A DNA stretch of 64,000 nucleotides, from the NCBI RefSeq assembly GCF_030291075.1, contig NZ_CP127407.1:1-64000 (forward strand). The letters run 5' to 3'. Position numbers and translations under genes: made by a program. The stretch is from Stenotrophomonas sp. 57 (GTDB lineage Bacteria; Pseudomonadota; Gammaproteobacteria; Xanthomonadales; Xanthomonadaceae). The notes under the pieces are model-generated. The model did not search any database, was not told the origin of the DNA, and saw nothing but the letters and a program-made list of their open reading frames with translations. The stretch's first letter is position 1, and every line of letters starts with the position of its first letter. Shown one piece after another: positions 39,817 to 50,090 of the stretch.

Positions 39817-41436
39817 CTGCGTGCCGCGCTGCAGGAATGGCACTTTCCCATACAGTGCGCGCTCGCCGGCGCGTGGGTCGTCCACCGCGCGGCTCTCGCG
39901 ATCGAACAGCATCGTTTGCCGCCGTGACAGATCGTACGCGGGCCAGTGCGACATGCCGCGATGATTGGGATCGCCGGTCCGGGCGAAGGCGATGAGCGCG
40001 TCACTCATCGTCGCCGCCAGCGCGTGCGCGTCCGCGCCGCCACCGGTGCGTGCGCTGGGCAGGCCGGCATTGTCGAACACCAGCGGAATGTCCAGGGTAT
40101 GGAAAGCGCGCAGCCGGCCTTCTTCCACCGGTGAGGGCCAGTCCAGCTGGTAGGCCCAGGTGGGGGCAGCGCCACCGGGCTGGCGCGCGCGCGCTTCCAG
40201 TTCCTCCACGGCACCACGCCAGGAACGCCCGGCGGTGGTGGCGGCGAAGAACACCTCCGACGGCGTGTAATGGGGATACAGCCGGCGATACTCGGCAATC
40301 ACCGCCTGCGGCAGCAGATCGACGAACTGCTGCTTTTCCAGCTCCGCCGGCAGCGTCTCCCAGGTCAGCGCGAAGTGGGCCGGATCATTGCCCAGGAAGG
40401 CACGGGTCTCATCGCGGGTATTGCCGATCACCATTGGAATGCCGGCCGACTGCAGCGGCGCCTGCGGCCAGAACGGATGGACCGGCAGGCTGACCTCGTC
40501 CAACACAGGTCCGAAATACAACGATGTGCTTTCCACCCGGGAGGGATCGCGTGCGCCGGTTGCCGCCAGCAGATCGGCGGCGGGCAGTCGCAGCAGTGCC
40601 TCCAGGTCCTTCGCGCCCACCGCCTGCATCGCGATTGCCGTGCGCTGTGCGGCTGCACGCGGGCCTGCCGCCGTGACCTGCTGGCCGCTCATCGTCCACG
40701 CGCGCTGGAACAGTCCGCGCGCGGCTGGCATTGCCATCAACGTAGCAATCTTGGCGCCCCCGCCGGACTGGCCAAACACCGTGATGTTGCCGGCATCACC
40801 ACCGAAGATCGCGGCATGCTCCCGAACCCACTGCAGCGCCTGCACCAGATCGAGCTGGCCGACATTGCCCGACGCCGCATAGCGTGCATCGCCCAGCGCG
40901 CCCAGGTACAGGTATCCGAAGGTATTGAGGCGATGGTTGACGGTGACCACCACGACATCGCCGCGACGGCAGAGCGCGCTGCCGTCGTACAGCGGGTCGC
41001 TGCCGGAGCCGTTGTTGAAGCCCCCGCCGTGGATATAGACCAGCACCGGACGACGGCCGCCGTCGCCCAGCGCCGGGGTCCATATGTTGAGGAACAGGCA
41101 GTCTTCGCTGCCGGGGCCTTCTGCGCCGCGCTGTGGTGCCGAGGCGCCATAACCCACTGCATCGGCGATCCCGTTCCACGCCACTTCCGGCCGTGGCGGT
41201 TGGAAGCGATGGGTGCCGGTATCGGCGCCGTAGCGCACGCCGCGGAACACCCGCACGCCCTGCTGCTGCTGGCCGCGCAGACGCCCGCCGCGCACGCGGA
41301 CGATGGGCGGGCGCTCCTCGCGTACGTTGGGTATCGCAGCAGCTGGCAGTGCCGCCAGCGTGGCCGTCGCCATTGCCCATTGCGCGCTGTCGCGCAGGAA
41401 GCGACGGCGCTGCAGATCGGTCGGTGCCCGACGCAT
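39814..41436 (-). CDS. Secreted type B carboxylesterase
   Basis: This 540-residue carboxylesterase has a twin-arginine-like signal (RRRFLRDSAQWAMATATLAA). The nucleophile serine near residue 224 sits in FGQSGGGAK rather than the usual GESAGG. The oxyanion-hole segment is VYIHGGGFNNGS, and the deposit of acidic and histidine residues later fits an alpha/beta hydrolase triad. It likely removes ester groups from polysaccharide in the periplasm. Its ATG shares one base with the stop of the upstream hydrolase, so the two esterases are translationally coupled. Confidence 0.88.
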   Translation of the reverse strand: MRRAPTDLQRRRFLRDSAQWAMATATLAALPAAAIPNVREERPPIVRVRGGRLRGQQQQGVRVFRGVRYGADTGTHRFQPPRPEVAWNGIADAVGYGASAPQRGAEGPGSEDCLFLNIWTPALGDGGRRPVLVYIHGGGFNNGSGSDPLYDGSALCRRGDVVVVTVNHRLNTFGYLYLGALGDARYAASGNVGQLDLVQALQWVREHAAIFGGDAGNITVFGQSGGGAKIATLMAMPAARGLFQRAWTMSGQQVTAAGPRAAAQRTAIAMQAVGAKDLEALLRLPAADLLAATGARDPSRVESTSLYFGPVLDEVSLPVHPFWPQAPLQSAGIPMVIGNTRDETRAFLGNDPAHFALTWETLPAELEKQQFVDLLPQAVIAEYRRLYPHYTPSEVFFAATTAGRSWRGAVEELEARARQPGGAAPTWAYQLDWPSPVEEGRLRAFHTLDIPLVFDNAGLPSARTGGGADAHALAATMSDALIAFARTGDPNHRGMSHWPAYDLSRRQTMLFDRESRAVDDPRAGERALYGKVPFLQRGTQ

Positions 41437-42422
41437 CACTCGCGCCCGTCCATGCGGGGTGCCAGCCAGCGCTGCGCCAGCAGGGGCCATGATGCAAGCG
41501 TGGCGGTCGCCGGTACCCGCATGCCGAAGCCGTGGCCACCGTGGGCGAAAAGGTGCAGCTCGTGTTCTACACCTGCTGCGGCCAGTGCCTTGGCCATCAC
41601 CTCGCTGTTGTGCACGCTTACCACGCGATCGTCATTGGCATGTATCAGCATTGTCGGAGGCATGTCCGCACGGACGTGCTGCTGCACGGAGTACGCGCCA
41701 GCCAGCGCAGCGTCAGGCTGCTGGCCCAGCAGTCGTGCACGCGAGCCGCTGTGCGCGTGCGCGCCCATGTCGATGACCGGGTAGACAAGCACCGCCCGCG
41801 CAGGCCGCGCGCTCAAACGATCGATCCCATCCCGCGCGGGATAGACCGGCGCATCGAATGCGGTGGCCAGTCGCGCAGCCACGTGACCACCGGCGGAGAA
41901 GCCCATGACCGCCACGCCGTCGCCGTCCAGGCCGCGCCGCGCCGCCTGCTCGCGTACCACCCGCAGCGCACGCTGGGCGTCGGCCAGTGCCGCCTGGCGG
42001 TCCCGGCCCGGTTGCGGTAGACGGTAGCGAAGTACGAACAGTGTGAAGCCCGCGCGTTGCACCCAGTCGGGTACCAGCTCGCTGTCCTCCTTGTCGATCA
42101 CCACCCGCTGGTAGCCGCCGCCTGGAATGACCAGCACGGCCTGGCCGTTCGGATGGGGTGGGGCGTGCACGATCATGTACGGCGCATCGATGCCATCCAC
42201 GAACCGGTCTGGACGTGCGGGATCGGCGCTGCGTTCAACCACGCGTGCGGCCCGCGCCGGGCCGCTTTCACCAGGCACCTGACCGTCTGGCCACAGCGGC
42301 AGGCGTTCGCCCGCCACCTCCCCGGCAAGCCGCTGGCCATCGCGCAGCGGAACATCGGCAGCATGCGCCGGGGCGAGCAACAGCAGAACGGACAGGCACA
42401 GCACAGAACGGAATAGAAGCAT
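41436..42422 (-). CDS. Secreted alpha/beta hydrolase, acetylesterase-like
   Basis: This is a 328-residue exported hydrolase with a signal peptide cut near AHAAD. The oxyanion segment VIPGGGYQRV precedes the nucleophile motif GFSAGGH, and the C-terminal histidine is in HGGHGFGM. This matches the BD-FAE/acetyl-xylan-esterase-like group that deacetylates plant cell-wall sugars. It heads a two-gene esterase operon divergent from the hydratase-TRAP operon, with an operator-like site in the shared 155-bp promoter region. Confidence 0.88.
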   Translation of the reverse strand: MLLFRSVLCLSVLLLLAPAHAADVPLRDGQRLAGEVAGERLPLWPDGQVPGESGPARAARVVERSADPARPDRFVDGIDAPYMIVHAPPHPNGQAVLVIPGGGYQRVVIDKEDSELVPDWVQRAGFTLFVLRYRLPQPGRDRQAALADAQRALRVVREQAARRGLDGDGVAVMGFSAGGHVAARLATAFDAPVYPARDGIDRLSARPARAVLVYPVIDMGAHAHSGSRARLLGQQPDAALAGAYSVQQHVRADMPPTMLIHANDDRVVSVHNSEVMAKALAAAGVEHELHLFAHGGHGFGMRVPATATLASWPLLAQRWLAPRMDGRE

Positions 42423-42499
42423 GACAGGCCGGGCTCCAGCGGGAATGGGCAGCGTGCCGCACGCGCCCGGGAACGAGGCGTGATGCGCTGCGGCTTGCG

Positions 42500-42518
42500 T
42501 GATGACACCGGTTTACCA
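42500..42518. promoter_or_regulatory. LacI-type operator candidate in the divergent esterase/hydratase promoter
   Basis: TGATGACACCGGTTTACCA (core on the minus strand) lies between the esterase operon and the hydratase-TRAP operon, so one regulator could control both. The centre reads CACCGGT, with the CG typical of LacI-family operators. Confidence 0.7.
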
Positions 42519-42577
42519 TATACACCACATGCAGACGCTGTCGATGGGCAGTGCAACAACGTAGAGGGAGACCGTTC

Positions 42578-43405
42578 TTGAGCAACGAACACGGCACACA
42601 GGGGCAGGCACCGGCGCCGGACGATGCAGCCGCGATCGCCCGCGCTTTCACCGAGGCACGTCGCGCAGGCACTGCCCTGCCCGCGTTTCCCGGCGCGATC
42701 CCGACCGATCTGGTGGGCGCCTACAAGGTTCAGGACCGGGCGATTGATCGGTGGGACGACCAGGTGATCGGTTGGAAAGTGGGCTATATCGCCGCGGAGC
42801 GTCGAGATGGCTCCGGCGATGAGCGCCTGCTGGGCCCGATCTTCAAGCGTCAGCTCTGGAATGATACCGGTAGAACAACCGACATTCCGGTGTTCGTCGG
42901 TGGCTTCGGCGCCGTTGAAGCGGAGTACGTGCTGGAGCTGTTGGAGGACGCTCCTGCCGGACAACTGCACTGGTCGCCGGAACAGGCCGAGGCCCTGCCC
43001 GCTCGCCTGTATATCGGCGTGGAGGTAGCCAGCAGCCCGCTGGCCACCATCAATGAGCTGGGCCCGCGCGTGGTGGTGTCCGATTTCGGCAACAACAATG
43101 GCCTGGTGCTGGGGCCGGAGATCGTTGACTGGACCGCACGCGATGAAACCTCGCTGCGCGCCGAGACACTGATCGAAGGCGACGTGGTCGGCACTGGCGG
43201 AGCAACTCGCCTGCCGGGTGGCCTGCGCGCTGCGTACGCCTTCGCGCTGTCCCGTTCGGCCCTGCGTGGCCGGCCGCTGCGCAAGGGTGACCTGATCGCC
43301 ACCGGCAACGCCACCGGCATCCATGACATCACCGTGGGGCAGACCGCGCTGGTGCGGTTCGCTGGCTTCGGCGACATTGCCTGCCGGGCCGTGCCGGCGG
43401 GATGA
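42578..43405 (+). CDS. 2-keto-4-pentenoate hydratase / FAH-family protein
   Basis: This 275-residue protein resembles MhpD-type hydratases, whose active site lies in a fumarylacetoacetate-hydrolase-like fold. Family features include IGWKVGY near the N-terminus and the metal-site region EAEYVLEL. The end region RKGDLIATGNATGIHDITVG is also typical. The likely start is TTG at 42578, preceded by GAGGGAGACC, since the upstream ATG lies before that ribosome site. In this locus it may act on a keto-deoxy sugar acid; that is inference from context. Confidence 0.82.
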   Translation: MSNEHGTQGQAPAPDDAAAIARAFTEARRAGTALPAFPGAIPTDLVGAYKVQDRAIDRWDDQVIGWKVGYIAAERRDGSGDERLLGPIFKRQLWNDTGRTTDIPVFVGGFGAVEAEYVLELLEDAPAGQLHWSPEQAEALPARLYIGVEVASSPLATINELGPRVVVSDFGNNNGLVLGPEIVDWTARDETSLRAETLIEGDVVGTGGATRLPGGLRAAYAFALSRSALRGRPLRKGDLIATGNATGIHDITVGQTALVRFAGFGDIACRAVPAG

Positions 43406-43445
43406 CCGCCGGCCTGCCCTGGTGAACACGCGCGGGAGGGCGCAG

Positions 43446-44447
43446 ATGATCACACGACGTAACTTCCTGGCCGGCGGCGCTGCTGCCCTGGCCACGCCGA
43501 TGCTGGCGGCCTGCGGCCGCGGGCCGGCCGCCGGTGTGGAGGGCAGCCTGGCGCTGACCGCCACCGATGTGCACGTGGCCGACTACCCCACCGTGACTGC
43601 GGTGAAGTGGATCGGCGAAACGCTGGAGCGCGAGACCAACGGCCGCCTGCGCCTGCGCCAGTACCACTCGGGCCAGCTGGGCCGCGAATCGGAAGCCATC
43701 GACATGGCCCGCTTCGGCGCCATCGACATCACCCGCGTCTATGCCGGTGCACTGAACAATGCGTTCCCGCTGACCCAGGCGCTGTGCCTGCCGTACGTGT
43801 TCACGTCGGTGGCACACCAGCGCGCCGCACTGGACGACGGCGTGGCCGACGCGGTGCTGCGCGGCTTCGAACGCCGCGACCTGGTCGGTCTGGCGATCTA
43901 CGATTCCGGCGCGCGCTGCTTCTACAACACCCGGCATCCGATCGTTTCGCCGAAGGACCTGCATGGCCTGAAGCTGCGCGTGGCCTCCTCGGACATCTTC
44001 ATCCAGCTGATGCGCCTGCTCGGTGCCAACCCCACGCCGATGTCGTTGGGCGATACGTTCTCGGGCATGGAAACGCACATGATCGACGGTGCCGAGAACA
44101 ACATGCGCAGCTTCCACTCCAGCCGTCACTTCGAGGCTGCGCATTACTGGTCGCAGAGCGATCACTCCTACGCGCCGGACGTGCTGCTGATGTCGCGCGC
44201 CAGCTTTGAACGGCTCAGCGCCGATGATCGCCAGCTGCTGCTGCGCACCGCCCGTGCCTCGGTGAAGGTGATGCGCGAGCACTGGGACGCATCGGAGAGC
44301 GCCGCACGCCGCGCCGTGCTCGATTCCGGGGTGAAAGCCAACGCAGTGGACATGCCCGCCTTCCACGCCGCGGCGCAGCCGCTGCTGAAGCAGTACCTGC
44401 AACAGCCGGACATCGCCGCGCTGGTAAACCGCATCCGCGCTGCCTGA
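43446..44447 (+). CDS. dctP: TRAP transporter solute-binding protein
   Basis: This is a 333-residue periplasmic binding protein of the DctP family, which captures carboxylates, often uronates, for TRAP uptake. The signal is twin-arginine-like (RRNFLAGGAAALA) and ends in MLAAC, so it could also be a lipoprotein. Family features are the LKLRVASSDIFIQLMRLLGA segment with the substrate-carboxylate arginine and the YDSGARCFYN region. The start at 43446 avoids an open extension into the hydratase gene. It is followed by both membrane subunits. Confidence 0.93.
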   Translation: MITRRNFLAGGAAALATPMLAACGRGPAAGVEGSLALTATDVHVADYPTVTAVKWIGETLERETNGRLRLRQYHSGQLGRESEAIDMARFGAIDITRVYAGALNNAFPLTQALCLPYVFTSVAHQRAALDDGVADAVLRGFERRDLVGLAIYDSGARCFYNTRHPIVSPKDLHGLKLRVASSDIFIQLMRLLGANPTPMSLGDTFSGMETHMIDGAENNMRSFHSSRHFEAAHYWSQSDHSYAPDVLLMSRASFERLSADDRQLLLRTARASVKVMREHWDASESAARRAVLDSGVKANAVDMPAFHAAAQPLLKQYLQQPDIAALVNRIRAA

Positions 44448-44457
44448 GGAACCCAAC

Positions 44458-44988
44458 ATGACCGAGACCTTGACGCCCGTCGCCGGGCCAGGACAGCGCC
44501 TGCTGGACCGCATCGCCGACATCGCCATCTACTGCGCCGTCGCCGCCCTCCTCGGGCTGGTGGTGGTGCAGGGCTGGCAGGTATTCGCCCGCTACGTCAT
44601 CAACGATTCGCCCAGCTGGACCGAGCCGGTCACGCTGCTGCTGCTGGCCACGGCGATGAGCCTGGGCGCAGCCTGCGGCGTGCACACCAACCGCCATTTC
44701 GGCTTCTTCCTGCTGCACGCCTACATGGGCCCGGCGCTGCGTCGCGCGGTGGATGTGCTGATCCAGCTGGTGGTGGCCGTGCTCGGTGGATTCATCGCGT
44801 TCTGGTCGGCCGACCTGCTGCTCGACGGGCTGGACATCAAGGCCGCCGGCGCCAACCTGCCGCAGAGCATCAACTATCTGCCGCTGGCGGTGGGCGGCGG
44901 GCTGATGGTGCTGTTCGCATTGAACCGCGCGTGGAAAGCGCTGCAGGCCCGCGATGCCGGCAGCGATGACGCTGAAGGAGATCGTTGA
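44458..44988 (+). CDS. dctQ: TRAP transporter small permease
   Basis: This 176-residue DctQ-type subunit has four membrane segments and the conserved opening segment with NDSPSWTEPVT at the second helix. It pairs with the large permease to form the sodium- or proton-coupled channel. It lies 10 bp after dctP and 3 bp before the large permease gene, a tight operon. Confidence 0.93.
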   Translation: MTETLTPVAGPGQRLLDRIADIAIYCAVAALLGLVVVQGWQVFARYVINDSPSWTEPVTLLLLATAMSLGAACGVHTNRHFGFFLLHAYMGPALRRAVDVLIQLVVAVLGGFIAFWSADLLLDGLDIKAAGANLPQSINYLPLAVGGGLMVLFALNRAWKALQARDAGSDDAEGDR

Positions 44989-44991
44989 CCC

Positions 44992-46275
44992 ATGGGCATC
45001 ACCATCCTGTTCGCCGTATTCGCCGTGCTGCTGCTGCTCGGCGTGCCGGTGGCCTATGCGCTGGCCGCCGCCGCGCTGGCCACCCTGCTCTACCTGGACA
45101 TTCCCAGCATCGTGCTGGTGCAGCAGATCTCGGCCGGTACCGGCTCGGCCTCGCTGATCGCCATCCCACTGTTCATCTTCGCCGGCGAGATCATGATGCG
45201 CGGCGGCATCTCCGAGCGCTTGATCGCACTGGCGTCCTCGCTGGTCGGCCGCCTGCGCGGTGGCCTCGGCCAGGTCTCGATCCTGTCGTCGCTGTTCTTC
45301 GGCGGCGTGTCCGGCTCGGCCATCGCTGACGTCTCGGCGGTCGGCGGCACGATGATCCCGCAGATGGTCAAGCGCGGCTATGACCGCGATTTTGCCGTCA
45401 ACGTCAGCATCACCGCGGCGCTGGTGGCGCTGCTGGTGCCGCCTTCGCACAACCTGATCCTGTTCTCGGCCGCCGCCGGGGGGGGCCTGTCCATCGCTGA
45501 TCTGTTCGCCGCAGGCATCGTGCCGGCCCTGCTGATGACCGTCGCCCTGATGCTGACCGGCTACGCCGTGGCACGCCGCCGCGGCTATGGTGTGGAAATC
45601 TTCCCCGGTTGGCGCGCGGTGCTGCTGCGCGTGGTCTCCGCGCTGCCCGGCCTGGGCCTGGTAGCGCTGATCTTCGTCGGTATCCGTGCCGGCATCTTCA
45701 CCGCCGTGGAGAGCGCGGCCATCGCCGTGGTCTACGCCCTGCTGGTGACCACCGTGCTGTACCGGCAGCTGCGCTGGCGCGAATTCTTCGACACGGTGAT
45801 CCATGCCGCGCGCAGCACCGGCGTGATCCTGTTCGTCATTGCCACCGCCGCGGTGTTCGGCTGGCTGCTGGCCTACCTGCAGGTGCCGACCGCCGCAGTG
45901 GACTTCCTGCAGTCGTTCGCACACAGCCAGTTCATGGTGCTGCTGATGATCGTGGTGATGCTGCTGCTGCTGGGTACCTTCATGGACCTGGCGCCGATGA
46001 TCCTGATCTGCACGCCGATCTTCCTGCCGGTGGCCAGGGCCTATGGCATCGACCCGATCCACTTCGGCCTGGTGCTGGTGCTGACCGGCGGCCTCGGCCT
46101 GGTGACGCCGCCGGTAGGGTCGGTGCTGTTCATTGGTACCTCCATCGGCAAGATCAGCGTGGGCCAGAGCATGCGCACCATCTGGCCGTTCTGGTTCGCT
46201 GCGTTGGCAGTGCTGCTGATCGTCACCTTCTTCCCGCAGCTGTCGCTGTGGCTGCCTGCGGCGCTGCGCGCATGA
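44992..46275 (+). CDS. dctM: TRAP transporter large permease
   Basis: This 427-residue membrane protein is the transport-catalysing DctM subunit, with about twelve hydrophobic segments. Family motifs include IPLFIFAGEIMMRGGIS and GGVSGSAIADVSAVGG. Its stop codon overlaps the start of the GH43-like gene in the sequence ATGA, which couples translation of uptake and degradation functions. Confidence 0.95.
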   Translation: MGITILFAVFAVLLLLGVPVAYALAAAALATLLYLDIPSIVLVQQISAGTGSASLIAIPLFIFAGEIMMRGGISERLIALASSLVGRLRGGLGQVSILSSLFFGGVSGSAIADVSAVGGTMIPQMVKRGYDRDFAVNVSITAALVALLVPPSHNLILFSAAAGGGLSIADLFAAGIVPALLMTVALMLTGYAVARRRGYGVEIFPGWRAVLLRVVSALPGLGLVALIFVGIRAGIFTAVESAAIAVVYALLVTTVLYRQLRWREFFDTVIHAARSTGVILFVIATAAVFGWLLAYLQVPTAAVDFLQSFAHSQFMVLLMIVVMLLLLGTFMDLAPMILICTPIFLPVARAYGIDPIHFGLVLVLTGGLGLVTPPVGSVLFIGTSIGKISVGQSMRTIWPFWFAALAVLLIVTFFPQLSLWLPAALRA

Positions 46276-47870
46276 TGCGCAGCGGGGAAGCGGTCACGAC
46301 GCGGTGCCGCGGCGTCGCGGCCACGGCGGTGCTCGGGTTGCTGCTGGCCGTGGTGCCGGCGTGGGCGGCCGGGCCGTGGAAGCGTGGCATCGAGCACCAG
46401 CGCCAAGCGGATCGCGGCGATGGCACGTTCCTCAATCCGGTGCTGGCGGGCGATCATCCCGATCCGTCCGTGCTGAAGGACGGCGACGACTATTACCTCA
46501 CCTTGTCGTCGTTCGATGCCTACCCCGGCCTGCCGATCTGGCACTCGCGCGACCTGGTGAACTGGCAGCCCCTGGGTAATGCGATCACGAGGAATGTGGG
46601 CGCGATCTGGGCGCCTGACATCGTCAAGCACCAGGGACGCTACTACATCTACTTTCCGGCGCGTACAGGCGAGCGCCGCAGCAACTTCGTGGTCTGGGCC
46701 GACCACATCACCGGGCCGTGGAGCGAGCCGATCGATATCGGCCTGGGCAGCTACATCGACCCCGGCCATGCCGTGGGCGAGGATGGCAAGCGGTATCTTT
46801 TCCTCAGTGGCGGCGACTACGTACAACTGGCTGACGACGGCTTGAGCGTGGTGGGTACGCCGAAGCATGTTTATGACGGCTGGACCTACCCGCAGAACTG
46901 GGACGTGGAGGCCTATGCCCAGGAAGGCCCGAAGATCCACCTGCGCGATGGCTGGTATTACATGACCACGGCCGTGGGTGGAACGGCCGGTCCGCCGACC
47001 GGGCACATGGTGATTACCGCCCGCTCGCGATCGATCCATGGTCCGTGGGTGAACGCGCCCAACAACCCGATCACGCGCACGCAAACCGCGGCCGAGCCCT
47101 GGTGGTCACGTGGCCACGCGACGGTGATCGAAGGCACCGATGGGCGCTGGTGGATGATGTACCACGGTTACGAGAACGGCTTCTGGACGCTGGGTCGCCA
47201 GGCCCTGCTGGAACCGATCGAATGGACCGATGATGGCTGGTTCCGGGCCACCGGCGGCGACCTCGGCCAGCCGCTGCGCAAGCCGGCCGGTCAGGCGTTG
47301 TCGCCGCATGGCATGGCGCTGTCGGATGATTTCCGTGGCAGCGCGCTGGGCCAGCAGTGGGCGTTCTTCAATCCGGCGCAGGACGAGTACCGGCGGCTGG
47401 GCTTCAGCGGCGACGGGCTGGTCGTGCAGGGCAAGGGCAGCACCCCGCGTGATGCGTCGCCGTTGACCGTCATCGCCGGCGACCCGGCCTACCAGTTCGA
47501 GGTGGAGATGGAGATCGCCGCGGGCGCCGTGGGCGGGGCCCTGTTGTTCTACAGCGATCGCCTGTACGTGGGCGTGGGCAGCAACGGCGAGTCGTTCATC
47601 ATGCACCGCTACGGTGAGGAGCGCCCTTCCCGGCTGGCGGCCAGTGGCAAGGGCGGCAGGCTGTGGCTGCGGGTGACCAACAACCGCCACATCGTCACCT
47701 TCCACTCCAGTACCGACGGGCACACTTGGCAGAAGTACCCGGTTCAGATGGAAGTGTCCGGTTACCATCACAATGTAGCGGGCAGGTTCCTGGCGCTGAA
47801 GCCGGCGTTGTATGCGGCCGGCAACGGTGCGGTAACCTTCCGCAGCTTCCGCTACCGCGCGCTGGACTGA
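46272..47870 (+). CDS. GH43-like glycoside hydrolase
   Basis: This is a 532-residue exported enzyme with the five-bladed propeller of glycoside hydrolase family 43 (arabinosidases, xylosidases, galactosidases). The signal peptide ends near AWAAG. The putative base aspartate is in GDHPDPSV near residue 64, a later aspartate is in SYIDPGHAVG, and the acid glutamate is probably in AQEGPKIHLRDG. A C-terminal concanavalin-like domain (about residues 350-530) follows, as in several GH43 subfamilies. It overlaps dctM by ATGA. Confidence 0.88.
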   Translation: MMRSGEAVTTRCRGVAATAVLGLLLAVVPAWAAGPWKRGIEHQRQADRGDGTFLNPVLAGDHPDPSVLKDGDDYYLTLSSFDAYPGLPIWHSRDLVNWQPLGNAITRNVGAIWAPDIVKHQGRYYIYFPARTGERRSNFVVWADHITGPWSEPIDIGLGSYIDPGHAVGEDGKRYLFLSGGDYVQLADDGLSVVGTPKHVYDGWTYPQNWDVEAYAQEGPKIHLRDGWYYMTTAVGGTAGPPTGHMVITARSRSIHGPWVNAPNNPITRTQTAAEPWWSRGHATVIEGTDGRWWMMYHGYENGFWTLGRQALLEPIEWTDDGWFRATGGDLGQPLRKPAGQALSPHGMALSDDFRGSALGQQWAFFNPAQDEYRRLGFSGDGLVVQGKGSTPRDASPLTVIAGDPAYQFEVEMEIAAGAVGGALLFYSDRLYVGVGSNGESFIMHRYGEERPSRLAASGKGGRLWLRVTNNRHIVTFHSSTDGHTWQKYPVQMEVSGYHHNVAGRFLALKPALYAAGNGAVTFRSFRYRALD

Positions 47871-47909
47871 GCGCGGCGCCGGAATTCCCAGACTTATCGG
47901 GTTCAAAAC

Positions 47910-48968
47910 ATGTCAGTGCGCAACAAGAACGATGCCGCTACGCCGGCATTGGCGAAGGGCAAGGCAGCCACCATCAACGACATCGCGCGACTGTCGGGCG
48001 TATCCAAGAAAACGGTTTCAAGAATCATCAACAATTCACCCCTGGTGCGCAGGGACACGCGTGACAAGGTGGAAGCGCTGATGCGCGAGGTAGGCTACAC
48101 GCCCGATCCGCTGGCCCGCGGCCTTGCGTTCCGCCGCTCTTTCCTGATCGGCATGGTCTACGACAACCCCACCGCGCAGTACATCGTGGATATGCAATAC
48201 GGTGCGCTGGACGCGCTGCGCGGCTCCAGCTTCGAGCTGGTGGTGCATCCCTGCGACAGCCGCAGCCCGGGCTACATCGACGGCGTGCGTCGCTTCGTAC
48301 AGCAGCAGAAGCTGCACGGAGTGATCCTGGTACCGCGTGCCTCGGAGGACCAGGCGCTGGCCGACATGCTGGACGAGATCGGCTGCCGTTTCACCCGTGT
48401 GGCTGCGTTGCCGCTGGACGAGACCTCGCAGATGGTGGTCACCCACGACCGTGACGGCGCTGCCGAAGCCGCGGACTATCTGCTGTCGCTGGGCCACAGC
48501 GACATTGCCCTGGTGACCGGTCCGAGTGCGTACCGTTCGGCCCACGAACGTACCGCCGGCTTCATCGAAGCACTGGCACAGCGCGGCATCGAACTGCCGA
48601 AGGACCGCATCATCGAGGCCGGCTATACCTTTGAATCCGGTGTGGCCGCGGCCGAGAAGCTGCTGCTGGGCAAGCGCCGGCCGACCGCCATCTTCACCGG
48701 CAACGATGAAATGGCCGCGGGCATCTACAAGGTGGCGCTGCGCGCGGGTATCAACATTCCCCGGCAGCTGTCCATCGTCGGCTATGACGACAGCCCGCTG
48801 GCTTCACGCCTGTGGCCCTCGCTGACATCGGTGCGGCGGCACACCCGCGACACCGGGCGCACCGCTGCAGCGATGCTGATCCAGCCGGAAGGCCAGACTG
48901 CGCTGCCCATTGCCAGCGTGCGGCCGCACCTGATCGTGCGCGATTCCTGCCAGCCGCCGGAGGATTGA
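47910..48968 (+). CDS. LacI-family transcriptional regulator
   Basis: This 352-residue repressor has a helix-turn-helix in INDIARLSGVSKKTVSRIIN near residues 18-38, a hinge helix DPLARGLAFRRS, and a periplasmic-binding-protein-like effector domain to the end. It stands between the transport/GH43 genes and kduI, and five operator-like sites sharing CGGTGTCAT surround the locus. The inducer is probably a uronate-derived keto sugar acid such as KDG, by analogy and not from sequence. Confidence 0.92.
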   Translation: MSVRNKNDAATPALAKGKAATINDIARLSGVSKKTVSRIINNSPLVRRDTRDKVEALMREVGYTPDPLARGLAFRRSFLIGMVYDNPTAQYIVDMQYGALDALRGSSFELVVHPCDSRSPGYIDGVRRFVQQQKLHGVILVPRASEDQALADMLDEIGCRFTRVAALPLDETSQMVVTHDRDGAAEAADYLLSLGHSDIALVTGPSAYRSAHERTAGFIEALAQRGIELPKDRIIEAGYTFESGVAAAEKLLLGKRRPTAIFTGNDEMAAGIYKVALRAGINIPRQLSIVGYDDSPLASRLWPSLTSVRRHTRDTGRTAAAMLIQPEGQTALPIASVRPHLIVRDSCQPPED

Positions 48969-49073
48969 TCCCGCAGGGATCAATCCTGCAGGTCACGGCC
49001 GTTGGTCGTGACCCTCCCACCTGCCCCATCCCATCGATAAGGCTCGCTCCGCTTCCCGCCATCGTGCGGCGCA

Positions 49074-49092
49074 AAATGACACCGGTTTCCTG
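49074..49092. promoter_or_regulatory. LacI-type operator candidate upstream of kduI
   Basis: AAATGACACCGGTTTCCTG lies 70 bases upstream of kduI and matches the divergent-esterase site in 11 consecutive bases (ATGACACCGGT). It is the clearest sign that kduI-kduD are in the same regulon. Confidence 0.72.
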
Positions 49093-49101
49093 TCTGGCTA
49101 G

Positions 49102-50010
<909 letters not shown>

Positions 50011-50017
50011 GCCCTGC

Positions 50018-50049
50018 ACGGCCGCCGCACACCGCGTGGCGGCGGCCGT
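50018..50049 (+). terminator. Hairpin between kduI and kduD
   Basis: Perfect 11-bp arms ACGGCCGCCGC and GCGGCGGCCGT lie 7 bases after kduI. Without a T-tract it may reduce read-through or protect the kduI end of a shared transcript rather than terminate fully. Confidence 0.5.
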
Positions 50050-50090
50050 CACCGTGACTCCGCTCACCTCCATCAAGGAATGCATACGCA

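Noticed and set aside
44215..46062. 615-codon open frame antisense to the TRAP permease genes
   Set aside because: A shadow of GC-rich coding on the opposite strand; it is rich in His, Gln and Asp with no domain.
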